A stretch of DNA of 64,000 nucleotides from Reichenbachiella ulvae (lineage in GTDB: Bacteria > Bacteroidota > Bacteroidia > Cytophagales > Cyclobacteriaceae), in NCBI RefSeq assembly GCF_025833875.1, contig NZ_JAOYOD010000001.1, forward strand, positions 3,596,001 through 3,660,000, given 5' to 3'. Positions 21,348-30,084 of the stretch are shown here, piece after piece (the first letter of the stretch is position 1; every line of letters starts with the position of its first letter). Under the pieces are notes generated by a model. That model ran no database searches, had not been told where the DNA came from, and saw nothing but the letters and a program-made list of their open reading frames with translations. A program made the translations under genes and the position numbers.

Positions 21348-23033
21348 CTATTTGATGACTAAAGTAACAATAGATCGCGCTGCGATGATAATTTCTGAAT
21401 TCACATCCTGATACGTCCTAACATGATCCAAGCTTTTAGTCTCACTTGTCTGAAACAGGTCAATACTAGAATAGCCATCACTCAGCCCTTCAATTACAAC
21501 TTTTTCTGCCTCTTCAGTTTGATTAACTAATACTATGACCACCTCATCTTCCGATTTATAGGCAGATGGAAGCATCTCCTCAATCGCGGCAATATCACTT
21601 AGTTTATCGGACCTTTCTAAAGAAATTCGCGTCATACCTGGTCTAATAAATCGTGAATAATTACCCAAAGACCAAAGCATTTTGGACTCATATACATTAC
21701 CCGCCACAGTATTATGATCGATATATATCAAGCCGTCTTTATAATCATAAGGGCTCACAGCCAACCACCACTGCCATGAAACTGCATTCGCATAAACCAA
21801 GTCTGAATGAATTACACGTGCCAAATACAATGCAGGATCCATACCTAAATCACGACCACTTCCTTTTATCTCTTCGTGATCTTCTAGAATACAGTATTCT
21901 GACATAATAAAGTCCAACTCAGGATTAATTTCATTGATCTTATCATTGACCAGTTTGCGTGTATTCAATAAAGTACTGAGATCATATGTAGTAAAGTAAC
22001 TATGGCCAGCAATACTCATTGCTACATTGTCGAGATCTCCAATATATGTATCTCTCGTTGGGCTAAAGAAATTATAAATTTGATCATTTCTACGGCTATC
22101 CCTTTCATTGGAATAAAGAAAATCTAAGCTTCCTGCTTCAGTAACTTCAATTTTGGTATCGATTTGAGCCGTTGAAATTTTCTCGTCTAAAACTCTCGTC
22201 ATTGCCGCCATTTCCTCATTGTTCCATGGACTACCTTCTTGATTACAGCACTTCCATTCCCATTGCGGCTCATTAAATGGACTCACATGATCAAAATGGA
22301 CTCCTACTTTGGATTGCATGTTTTGCAACACTTCTACTATGAAGTCTGCATACTTATCAAAATTAGCTTCATCTAAATTGGCACTTACTCCATCTTCTGA
22401 ATAAGCCATACCATTTCTAGTCAATGAGACTGGCGGACTGTTTAAAAATGCAGTAAAGTCATCAACACCATAACTCAACGCTCTTTCCAGAAACCATTGT
22501 TGCCCTTCCTGTTTATTCCAATCATAACTTCCATCGGCGTTTAAAAATCCTTCGGCTCTTCTCCATTCATCATTGATATTACTATTAGCACCTTGCTCAG
22601 CACTACCGGCTCCTATATTGAATCGCCACGTACTTAAACCTATACCTTTTGGATCATTTGATTCATCAAACTCAGTACTAAACAGTAACTCAGCTATTTT
22701 TTCGCGAGAATTTTCATTCCAGTTCTTTCCAACAAATTGTATAGACCATGCATCAGAAGCACCAAAACTTTTTATTTGTTGAAAAGTCTTATCCAAGTCT
22801 AAACTCAAAGTCAAATAATCTACCTCTTCTTTATCAACTTCCTCGTTTGGTTCTTCGCCTTCTTTCTCTTGACAATCTTCCTTGGAGGCTTGTGGGCAAT
22901 CACACGGATCAGTTTCGACACATGCAATACTTTCTTCAGGAGATTCACATGATGTCATTCCAATAAACAAACATATAATAATTATGCATCTAATAATTCC
23001 CATGTCCTGTCTCCATCTACTCATATCTCTCAT
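21348..23033 (-). CDS. GH30 glycosidase lipoprotein, GH30_5-like (putative endo-beta-1,6-galactanase)
   Basis: A 561-residue lipoprotein (lipobox GMTSC near residue 29), followed by a Cys/Glu-rich linker and then the GH30 barrel starting at FQQIKSFGASDAWS. The acid/base glutamate is in SPFNEPQWEW (about 254) and the nucleophile is in FIMSEYCIL (about 375). The adjacent CCNQEGSPW motif is typical of subfamily 5, whose known members are endo-beta-1,6-galactanases. Other GH30 activities remain possible. The start at 23033 follows a weak GGAAAA. ATGs at 23024 and 23003 also precede the signal sequence and cannot be excluded. It lies between susD and the hybrid regulator. Confidence 0.85.
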   Translation of the reverse strand: MRDMSRWRQDMGIIRCIIIICLFIGMTSCESPEESIACVETDPCDCPQASKEDCQEKEGEEPNEEVDKEEVDYLTLSLDLDKTFQQIKSFGASDAWSIQFVGKNWNENSREKIAELLFSTEFDESNDPKGIGLSTWRFNIGAGSAEQGANSNINDEWRRAEGFLNADGSYDWNKQEGQQWFLERALSYGVDDFTAFLNSPPVSLTRNGMAYSEDGVSANLDEANFDKYADFIVEVLQNMQSKVGVHFDHVSPFNEPQWEWKCCNQEGSPWNNEEMAAMTRVLDEKISTAQIDTKIEVTEAGSLDFLYSNERDSRRNDQIYNFFSPTRDTYIGDLDNVAMSIAGHSYFTTYDLSTLLNTRKLVNDKINEINPELDFIMSEYCILEDHEEIKGSGRDLGMDPALYLARVIHSDLVYANAVSWQWWLAVSPYDYKDGLIYIDHNTVAGNVYESKMLWSLGNYSRFIRPGMTRISLERSDKLSDIAAIEEMLPSAYKSEDEVVIVLVNQTEEAEKVVIEGLSDGYSSIDLFQTSETKSLDHVRTYQDVNSEIIIAARSIVTLVIK

Positions 23034-23083
23034 TTTTTCCTATATTAAAAGGGGGAGAATTCTTCTCCCCCTTACTTATAACA

Positions 23084-24793
23084 TTAGTTGTAATTGGGGT
23101 TCTGCTCTAATTGACTATTAGATTTCGTTATCTCGTCAATAGGAATGGGAAACCAATAGTGTTGCTCTGAAAAGGACTTTCCTGTAAGTGCCTCTTGTGA
23201 ATAGTCAAAACTTAATGTCCCATCCTCAGCTCTAGTTATAGCCACTTTTGCTGCCGCTTCATTTTCCACATCCATGGCAATCATCCATCTCCTAACATCA
23301 TAATATCTATGCTCTTCGAAAGCCAGCTCTACTCTTCTCTCATTTCTAATTTTATCCCTTAATTGAGCTTGGCTTAACCCAGACAATAGCGGTAAGCCCG
23401 CTCTTTCTCTAACAAGGTTTACAGCCTCTGTTGCAGTCAGTCCTCCAATTCCAGCTGTATTCGGTCCGGTAGCTTCGTTTTGTGCTTCGGCATATGACAA
23501 TAAAATCTCTGCATATCGCATATACCTCCAAGGCGTAACTCCTCCAGTGATATCATAGTTATTCAAGTCCGAAGTTTCATCCATGAACTTTCTAAGATAG
23601 TATCCGGTAGGTGAAGTATTCCATGGCTCATTACCATCTGGACTATCCAATCCTCCTGGTAAAAAGGTCTCTAGCTCTCTACCTCTGTATTCCACTCCAT
23701 TATAAAGCACAGTGGCATAAAAACGTGGATCTCTGTTTACATACGGGTTTTGATCATCGTAACCAGACCCTGCCTCATCAATTGCTAAACCATTATCCAT
23801 TTCATAATCATCCACCAAATTTTGCATTGGACAGTTTCCACCCCATCCACCATATCCGTTTGGTGCATTCATTTTCTCCATAGGAAAACTACGAGAGGTT
23901 TGGGTGTAATGCCTCATGAAAATATCCTCTGAAGTTTCTCCCTGAAGAAACAAGAGCCTATAATTCTCCGCCGGATCAGCATCTAGATCATCTACCAGGT
24001 CAAATTTCCCCAATGCAATAATCTCACCAGCAGCATCAGCTGCAGCTTGCCACTTAGCACTAGACTCTGTACCAAACAGTGGACTAGCTGCATAAAGTAG
24101 AGTTCTAGCTTTGAATCCCATGGCTGCTTCTGCAGTGGCACGTCCCATTTGCTGCACCCCTTGCTCTGGAAGATTGTTAATAGCAAATTCTAGTTCGTTA
24201 ATGATATAATCTACCGTCTCATCTATTGTTGATCTCTCATACAAGCCATCAAAACTATCATCGAGTTGAACTACACGATCACCAATTAACGGTACTCCAC
24301 CGAAACCTCTTAGCAACTCGAAATACCGAACTGCCCGAATGAACCTTACTTCGGCTAGTAATTCGTTCATTTTAGAGTCATCAATTTCTAGGGTAGGAAT
24401 CTTTTGCAAGGCATCATTGCATTCTCTTATCCCAAGATAATTCCGACCCCATGACGTACTTGTAAACCCATAGTTACTAGGACTCAATTGTCCCGTTTGT
24501 ATCAAGTAAGTCTGGTCATCATTAGAATAAATTGACTCATCCGAAATTGATGAAAATAATGCCCAGTGGTGTCCTCTTGTCAGACCAGCAGAGCCTTCCC
24601 ATTTATTGGGTTCTTTGTTGGCTAACCTAACACTTGTATAAAGATTCATTAAATACGTTTCTGCCAAGTCAGGATCAGACCATATCAAATCATCAGAAAG
24701 ATCTGTTGACTTCTTGTTTAAGAAATCGTCCTCGCATGACCACAGTCCGATAGCGAAAACTGTTGTTAGTAATGTTATATAAAGTCTTTTCAT
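23084..24793 (-). CDS. SusD/RagB-family outer-membrane glycan-binding lipoprotein
   Basis: A 569-residue protein with a lipoprotein signal MKRLYITLLTTVFAIGLWSC. The body shows SusD family features: TPR-like helices (EVRFIRAVRYFELLRGFGGV, ATAEAAMGFKARTLLYAASP) and the C-terminal segment VNLVRERAGLPLL, then RNERRVELAFEEHRYYDVRRW, ending ELEQNPNY-like (SQLEQNPNYN). It forms the lid over the SusC channel and captures oligosaccharides. It begins four bases after the susC stop, so the two are tightly coupled. Confidence 0.95.
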   Translation of the reverse strand: MKRLYITLLTTVFAIGLWSCEDDFLNKKSTDLSDDLIWSDPDLAETYLMNLYTSVRLANKEPNKWEGSAGLTRGHHWALFSSISDESIYSNDDQTYLIQTGQLSPSNYGFTSTSWGRNYLGIRECNDALQKIPTLEIDDSKMNELLAEVRFIRAVRYFELLRGFGGVPLIGDRVVQLDDSFDGLYERSTIDETVDYIINELEFAINNLPEQGVQQMGRATAEAAMGFKARTLLYAASPLFGTESSAKWQAAADAAGEIIALGKFDLVDDLDADPAENYRLLFLQGETSEDIFMRHYTQTSRSFPMEKMNAPNGYGGWGGNCPMQNLVDDYEMDNGLAIDEAGSGYDDQNPYVNRDPRFYATVLYNGVEYRGRELETFLPGGLDSPDGNEPWNTSPTGYYLRKFMDETSDLNNYDITGGVTPWRYMRYAEILLSYAEAQNEATGPNTAGIGGLTATEAVNLVRERAGLPLLSGLSQAQLRDKIRNERRVELAFEEHRYYDVRRWMIAMDVENEAAAKVAITRAEDGTLSFDYSQEALTGKSFSEQHYWFPIPIDEITKSNSQLEQNPNYN

Positions 24794-24797
24794 CGTC

Positions 24798-27700
24798 TTA
24801 GAATTTAATGGTTGCTCCTACATTAAAAATTTTGTGCTGAGGATATGCATGTCCCTGAATATTGGTCACTTCAGGATCAAAGTCGTCTGACGCCGTGAAA
24901 GTGGCCAAGTTTAGCGCATTGACATAAATCCTGGCTGAAGTCAGTCTAACTTTGCTAATCAAATCGACAGGTAGACTATAACCTAACTCAATATTTTTGA
25001 GTCGAACAAACGAAGTATTTACTAACCAAAAATCCGTTCTGAATTCATTACCTCCATTTACACTACTTGAGGTTCTCGTATCTACCCGAGGGTAACTACC
25101 TGCAATATTGGAAGGGCTATAACGGTTATCAGCCCATGTCTTGGTATAGTTACCAATAGTCCCTGACTCTGGAAGAAAATACTGCTCTGAAAGACCTTGT
25201 CCTTGTAACAAGAAAGAGAAATCGAAACTCTTCCAATCCAATCCAGCGGAAACACCATATACCAATTGGGGTACATTTGTCAAATCTGATCTCACCTGAT
25301 CATTGGCAGTGATCTCACCATTACCATCCACATCCTTGTACATTAAGTCCCCTACTTTATTATTGGGTAGACTAGGATTATTTTCTATATCTTCTGGTGT
25401 TCTAAAGATACCCACTGCTTCGTAATAAAGTCCTGCAAAAAGTGGTTTTCCTTCAGCTTTCTTCCATTCAATCACTTCTGGATCTCTAATATCAACCACC
25501 TTACTTTTTGCATAAGTAGCATTGGCACTTATAAAAAAATTCAAATTATTGATCGATTGATCATAAGATATCTGACCTTCAAACCCTGAATTTTCAACGG
25601 TACCAATATTTTGTTGTGGAACAATCGCAGGAACTATATCATTAGCATCATTGGTTGCATCCCATTCATTGATAATACCCGAAACCCATGGCAAATCTCT
25701 TGGCTCAATCAATAATCCATCTCTGGTCTCATGAAAGTAATCAGCCTCAATTGTGAAATGTTGAAAAACAGTCGTTTCCAATCCGATGTCTAGTTTCTTG
25801 GATTCTTCCCAAGTAATGTTCTCGTTTGCCAATTGACTAATGACGTAACGAGTAACTGGCACACCATCTACCACGTATCCAGCACCAATATTTTGGTATC
25901 TATTCAAAAACTGAAAATCTGGTATCTTGTCATTTCCAATTACACCATAGGAAGCACGAATTTTGAGATTGTTAATAGCTTCCACATTGAAAAATGCTTC
26001 TTCAGATATTCTCCAACCTCCAGATACACTCCAAAAGAAACCATACTGATTCCCTTCTGCGAATTTTGAAGAGCCATCATATCTCAACTGTCCTTCCAAC
26101 AAATACTTACCAGCATAGTCATAGGACACTCTACCAAAATAATTTCTTCGACTTTCTTGAAAACTATCACCTCCATTGGTACCATAGGGATTCTCATTTT
26201 CATCAACTCCTTCGGGTCCTTGATTGAGTTCATCGACAGCATCAGAATTAAATCCTCTTCTAAATGCTTCCATGTAATCAGACTTGTATTCACTCTGTTC
26301 GTAAGCCACAAAAGCAGAAACATAATGATCATTAATGGCTTTATTAAAATGTAAAGCCGCATGTGCCGTTACCAGCTGTTCATTATCACGTCTTTGGTAA
26401 AGCTGTGGGGAAGCAATGTTATTAGGAACCTCCGAGAACTCCATGGGGTCAGAATTAGGCACTGGTTGATATACAACATATGGCAATTCAAACTTCTTCT
26501 GCTCCTTGAATGATTTATCAACCGACACAAAACCCTTGACCGAAAATGACTCAGCAAACGGAAGCTTGTAATCAAAATCTAGTATGGTATTGAGCACAGT
26601 CTTAGGTTGTGTATCCTTACCAGGTGTATCAGTAACCAATACCAAAGGATTATTGGCTCTTTCTGAACCAATACCATAACCAACACCATCATAGTAAGGC
26701 ACCAAACTAGGCTGAGCTCTATATGCGGCTCTGAATACACCTTCAGCAGATGTAGTTGAATAAGTTCCCTTTTCCTGTCTTACATTAAGCTTGGCGCCAA
26801 TTTTCAAATAATCAGTAGCATTGACATCAACATTGGTTCTTAAATTGATTTGTTCAAATTCCGTAATCCCATTTTTGTAGATTCCTTCCTGATGTCTCCT
26901 GCCTAATGAAACAAAATACTGGGTAGTTTCTCCTCCCCCTCCAATTGACAGACTTTGCTGGTCTTGATAACTGATTGGAGCAATCACTTCATTCAGCCAA
27001 TCTGTATTTGCGTAGTTGACGGGATCACTACCATTTCTAAACAATTCGAGTTCTTCTTCAGTATAAGTCTGATTCAGTCCCCCCCCAGGGTTGTTATAGT
27101 AAGCTATTTCGTTCAATATCTCACCATATTGAGCAGAACTTGCCATTTCCGGAATTCGAGTTGGTCTAACAAAACCATGATTATAAGTGAAGGTAAAAAC
27201 TGGTTCACTTTTCACTCCTCCCTTAGTTGTAACTAATATAACTCCATTGGCAGCTCTTGAACCATATATAGCAGCAGATGCATCCTTCAAAACTGAAATA
27301 CTCTGAATGTTATTTGGATCCAAACGCTCAAGTCCACCTAACTGACTGGCAACACCATCTACTACAATTAAAGGACTATTATCTCCATTGGAACCTTGTC
27401 CTCTAATCAAAAGTTGCGACCCATCAAACCCCGGCTCACCGGAAGCTGTAGTTGCAATAACTCCCGATATCCTACCTGCAAATGAATTTGAAAGGTTAGG
27501 CTGAGGACTTTTCTGAAGTTCCTTACCTTGAACAGAAGATACAGAGCTAACTAAAGTCTCTTTCGCCTGTTCACCATACCCAACAACAATCACTTCCTCC
27601 AACGCCTGTACATCTGCGTCAAGCACAATATCAATTGTACTTCGACCATTTACAGGAATCTCTTTAGAAAGATATCCAACATAAGAAATACTCAATGTTG

Positions 27701-27914
27701 CATCAGAAGGAACTTCAATGCTAAACTCCCCATCCATATTAGTAACAGTTCCCTTAGTAGTACCCTTCTGAAGTACTGTAACACCAGGCAAGGCATCTTG
27801 TAAATCGCTCGCCAATATCTTTCCACTTACCGTAATGCTTTGTGCTAGGGTGGCAAAACCACTCATAACTAGGCACAAAAGAAGCAGTACATGTTTTGTA
27901 TATTTTCTATTCAT
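24798..27914 (-). CDS. SusC/RagA-family TonB-dependent outer-membrane transporter
   Basis: A 1038-residue transporter. After the signal peptide (to about residue 24) there is a carboxypeptidase-regulatory-like domain (VSGKILASDLQDALPGV), a TonB-box-like EEVIVVGYG, and a plug domain with LSNSFAGRISGV and LLIRGQGS. The RAANGVILVTTKGG motif and a long beta barrel follow, ending in an aromatic F (NVGATIKF). It imports oligosaccharides together with the SusD lid. The SusE/F-like gene lies 33 bases upstream and SusD 4 bases downstream. Confidence 0.96.
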   Translation of the reverse strand: MNRKYTKHVLLLLCLVMSGFATLAQSITVSGKILASDLQDALPGVTVLQKGTTKGTVTNMDGEFSIEVPSDATLSISYVGYLSKEIPVNGRSTIDIVLDADVQALEEVIVVGYGEQAKETLVSSVSSVQGKELQKSPQPNLSNSFAGRISGVIATTASGEPGFDGSQLLIRGQGSNGDNSPLIVVDGVASQLGGLERLDPNNIQSISVLKDASAAIYGSRAANGVILVTTKGGVKSEPVFTFTYNHGFVRPTRIPEMASSAQYGEILNEIAYYNNPGGGLNQTYTEEELELFRNGSDPVNYANTDWLNEVIAPISYQDQQSLSIGGGGETTQYFVSLGRRHQEGIYKNGITEFEQINLRTNVDVNATDYLKIGAKLNVRQEKGTYSTTSAEGVFRAAYRAQPSLVPYYDGVGYGIGSERANNPLVLVTDTPGKDTQPKTVLNTILDFDYKLPFAESFSVKGFVSVDKSFKEQKKFELPYVVYQPVPNSDPMEFSEVPNNIASPQLYQRRDNEQLVTAHAALHFNKAINDHYVSAFVAYEQSEYKSDYMEAFRRGFNSDAVDELNQGPEGVDENENPYGTNGGDSFQESRRNYFGRVSYDYAGKYLLEGQLRYDGSSKFAEGNQYGFFWSVSGGWRISEEAFFNVEAINNLKIRASYGVIGNDKIPDFQFLNRYQNIGAGYVVDGVPVTRYVISQLANENITWEESKKLDIGLETTVFQHFTIEADYFHETRDGLLIEPRDLPWVSGIINEWDATNDANDIVPAIVPQQNIGTVENSGFEGQISYDQSINNLNFFISANATYAKSKVVDIRDPEVIEWKKAEGKPLFAGLYYEAVGIFRTPEDIENNPSLPNNKVGDLMYKDVDGNGEITANDQVRSDLTNVPQLVYGVSAGLDWKSFDFSFLLQGQGLSEQYFLPESGTIGNYTKTWADNRYSPSNIAGSYPRVDTRTSSSVNGGNEFRTDFWLVNTSFVRLKNIELGYSLPVDLISKVRLTSARIYVNALNLATFTASDDFDPEVTNIQGHAYPQHKIFNVGATIKF

Positions 27915-27947
27915 AATATCAATGCTTTAAATTCTCTGAGATTGAAA

Positions 27948-29069
27948 CTAATTGACCCTTCTGATCTGAGCTTTACCAAGATATTCATCCAGTATCAACT
28001 CATAGGTTCCCTGTCTATTGAAGAACTTCCAGTCAGCACCATACTTTTTGGCTGTCTCTGTCCATAGTACATTCCCTTCGGGAGCTAACTTATTTTCTTC
28101 TACATCTCCAGTACTTGGATCGTCCTCAAATACTTCAGGAAACCCCCAATCCAAATCATCCCACGATTGGTTTCCATTGAACTTCAAATCAACTGCATCA
28201 GAAAAGCCAATAGTAGCTCTATACAAATAAGGATTCTTGGCATCCTGATCCATAGGGTAAGCTTTTGATGGATCCCAACACAAATCAATGTCTGATCCAC
28301 TTAAATCTTGGAAACCACATCCCATGACATGAAACTGTCCATTCGGGGTTGGCAATTCCTCGGTGATTAACTCTACGGTATATTGCATAATAGTAGGATT
28401 AAACCTTACAATGCTATACCCTTGGTCAAGAAGGATTTTACCACTGCTATCATCATTAACCATTCCAAGTCCGGGATCATTGGTATCTACAAGTCCCCAG
28501 TTGTTTGGTGCCCAATCCAATTGTCCAATAAATTTGACTCCATCATCATCACCATCACTATACAAGGTAATTGCATACCATCCATCTTCTTCATCTGGTG
28601 ACATTAACATTGCCTTACTTGGATCCCAATCGTTCCAAGAAACATCACCTACTGCATAAATAAATTGGGAGGCACCTTGCTCTTTCGTGAGAAGCAATGT
28701 ATCCACAGAAGTATTCCCTCCATTGTCTGTAGCAGTAACCACAACAGGAAAAGAACCAAAATCAGAACTAACTGCTACAGCAGATTTGAAATTATATAGT
28801 TTTGTTCCATCCAATACAGAATCAATATCTACCCCTAAGTCTTCAGAAAAAAGTGTGAACTGGGTCAATCCGTTATCATCAGAAACCAAAATGTTAAAAT
28901 TTAGATCTCCATCTGAACTAAAGACGGTGCTTGTCCCAACAGGACCATTAACAGCAATTAAAGGGCTTAAATCCCCCGATGCTGTAAATCCGCCTTCATC
29001 CGCACAACTGTAGAGCACAGCCGCACAGCCAAATACTAGCCAATAGTAAAATAGTCTTAGTGTTTTCAT
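27948..29069 (-). CDS. SusE/SusF-like surface glycan-binding lipoprotein
   Basis: A protein of 373 residues from the ATG at 29069, preceded by AAAGGAAAG. The in-frame upstream start at 29132 would put 21 extra residues before the signal and is rejected. The lipoprotein signal MKTLRLFYYWLVFGCAAVLYSC is clear. An immunoglobulin-like N-terminal domain is followed by two SusE/F-type modules, the first starting QFIYAVGDVSWNDWDPSKA and the second QFHVMGCGF then WDPSKAYPM. It probably holds polysaccharide on the cell surface. Unusually, it precedes susC instead of following susD. It is the first gene of the operon. Confidence 0.8.
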   Translation of the reverse strand: MKTLRLFYYWLVFGCAAVLYSCADEGGFTASGDLSPLIAVNGPVGTSTVFSSDGDLNFNILVSDDNGLTQFTLFSEDLGVDIDSVLDGTKLYNFKSAVAVSSDFGSFPVVVTATDNGGNTSVDTLLLTKEQGASQFIYAVGDVSWNDWDPSKAMLMSPDEEDGWYAITLYSDGDDDGVKFIGQLDWAPNNWGLVDTNDPGLGMVNDDSSGKILLDQGYSIVRFNPTIMQYTVELITEELPTPNGQFHVMGCGFQDLSGSDIDLCWDPSKAYPMDQDAKNPYLYRATIGFSDAVDLKFNGNQSWDDLDWGFPEVFEDDPSTGDVEENKLAPEGNVLWTETAKKYGADWKFFNRQGTYELILDEYLGKAQIRRVN

Positions 29070-29244
29070 TGTACTTTCCTTTTTTAATTTAAATAATTTT
29101 AAGTACAAATAAACTTTTACTAAGAGTGACACATGGCCTACGCATTTGACTTTTATAGGGGGTTGATTTTGAAAAAAAATTAAGATGCGGGTATATAAAG
29201 GCCCTTTTTTAAGCTAGTTTCCCATTTAGGTTGTAAGAAACCGT

Positions 29245-29685
29245 TCATGATTGAAATATCCTTAAAAACTTATTGGCGATCTTAACCTCATAATTTTCCA
29301 TTGCGGCATTTCCTAGCTCTTCCTTTTGCTTTTTGTATATTCTAGGGTGCCTAATGGTAATAAACCCTGCCAGGTTTGCAATGGATTTTTCAGGCCATTT
29401 ACCTTGATCCCTAGCGGTATCATTCAAAAGGATTTGGATGAATTTATTATGATCGAGAGTATTGATATTATAAAGGACAAGTGTAGAAATGAATTTGTTA
29501 TCTGAACTGTCAATTTCAACAAAATATAAGGGTTGCCCTATATCGAATTTTACGACTAGGGACTTTCTGTCTAGTAGGCCAATACTTTTGAACTTGTTAT
29601 TGGTTTCAAATGTTAAAAGATCATAGGTGAATTCTTTGCCGATTTTTTTGGCAAGAATGTGGATGGCTTTTGGTAAGACGCTCAA
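29245..29685 (-). CDS. unknown protein overlapping a divergent XRE regulator
   Basis: A 146-residue open frame with no ATG near its 5' end; a TTG at 29685 is the best start. The composition is that of a soluble mixed alpha/beta protein and I recognise no family. Its 5' end overlaps the divergent XRE gene by 20-30 bases, an arrangement seen in small regulator/partner modules of mobile DNA, including some toxin-antitoxin pairs. It sits 300 bp inside the proposed right end of the island. No toxin motif is visible, so no function is given. Confidence 0.5.
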   Translation of the reverse strand: MSVLPKAIHILAKKIGKEFTYDLLTFETNNKFKSIGLLDRKSLVVKFDIGQPLYFVEIDSSDNKFISTLVLYNINTLDHNKFIQILLNDTARDQGKWPEKSIANLAGFITIRHPRIYKKQKEELGNAAMENYEVKIANKFLRIFQS

Positions 29686-29863
29686 GAAATTGAGACTTGG
29701 AGCTGAGATGACTCAGGAGCAATTAGTGCTTAAATCGGGCTTGCATCCAACTTATATATCCCATCTTGAAACAGGTAAAAAGCAGCCTAAGCTAACAACA
29801 ATATTCAAATTGTCTAAATGTCTTAGCATTGGCCCTGAAAGACTATTCTTAGAAATGCTTTAA
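29657..29863 (+). CDS. small XRE-family helix-turn-helix regulator
   Basis: About 68 residues from the ATG at 29657 or 66 from the ATG at 29663. Almost the whole protein is one helix-turn-helix: FGKTLKKLRLGAEMTQEQLV, then SGLHPTYISHLETGKKQPKL, then ERLFLEML. It probably represses itself and the overlapping divergent gene. Regulators of this size are frequent near the ends of integrated elements, and this one is the last gene before the glmS-proximal end array. Confidence 0.8.
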   Translation: MWMAFGKTLKKLRLGAEMTQEQLVLKSGLHPTYISHLETGKKQPKLTTIFKLSKCLSIGPERLFLEML

Positions 29864-29991
29864 TTCTTAACGTTTTGAAAAACCATAATGTGAATTATGG
29901 TATGAGGAAAATGTACATTCCATTAAAATCATGTGAGCTTTGAAAACATCCCATATGATACCTTTCCTAAACGATCTTTCAGATTAAGACT
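29864..29991. other. short AT-rich spacer before the right-end array
   Basis: No gene is seen between the XRE stop and the first right-end site. A small inverted repeat (CATAATGTGAATTATG) lies near 29885-29900 and may serve as a weak terminator or operator. Confidence 0.35.
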
Positions 29992-30073
29992 TGCACAAAC
30001 TTTATTTAAAATGCACAAACTTTATTTTTAGTGCACAAACTTTATTTTCATGAACCAGTTTGAGGCTTTTCTT
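29992..30073 (-). repeat. right end of the proposed Tn7-like island: packed transposase-site array beside glmS
   Basis: TGCACAAACTTT (complement AAAGTTTGTGCA) starts at 29992, 30012 and 30032, an exact 20-bp period. Each is extended to AAATAAAGTTTGTGCA on the minus strand and points into the island. Outside them TTTGAGGCTTTTCTT at 30059-30073 is the inverted partner of 6263-6277. The glmS stop codon is at 30085-30087, only about 12 bases beyond. Tn7 carries closely packed sites at the end next to glmS, as seen here. Confidence 0.7.
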
Positions 30074-30084
30074 GATATTTTCAT

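Noticed and set aside
29069..29160. A -33/-7 (TTTG / TAnnTTTG) promoter for the glycan operon
   Set aside because: Only a partial -7-like TATTTG is seen, with no matching -33 element at the right distance.
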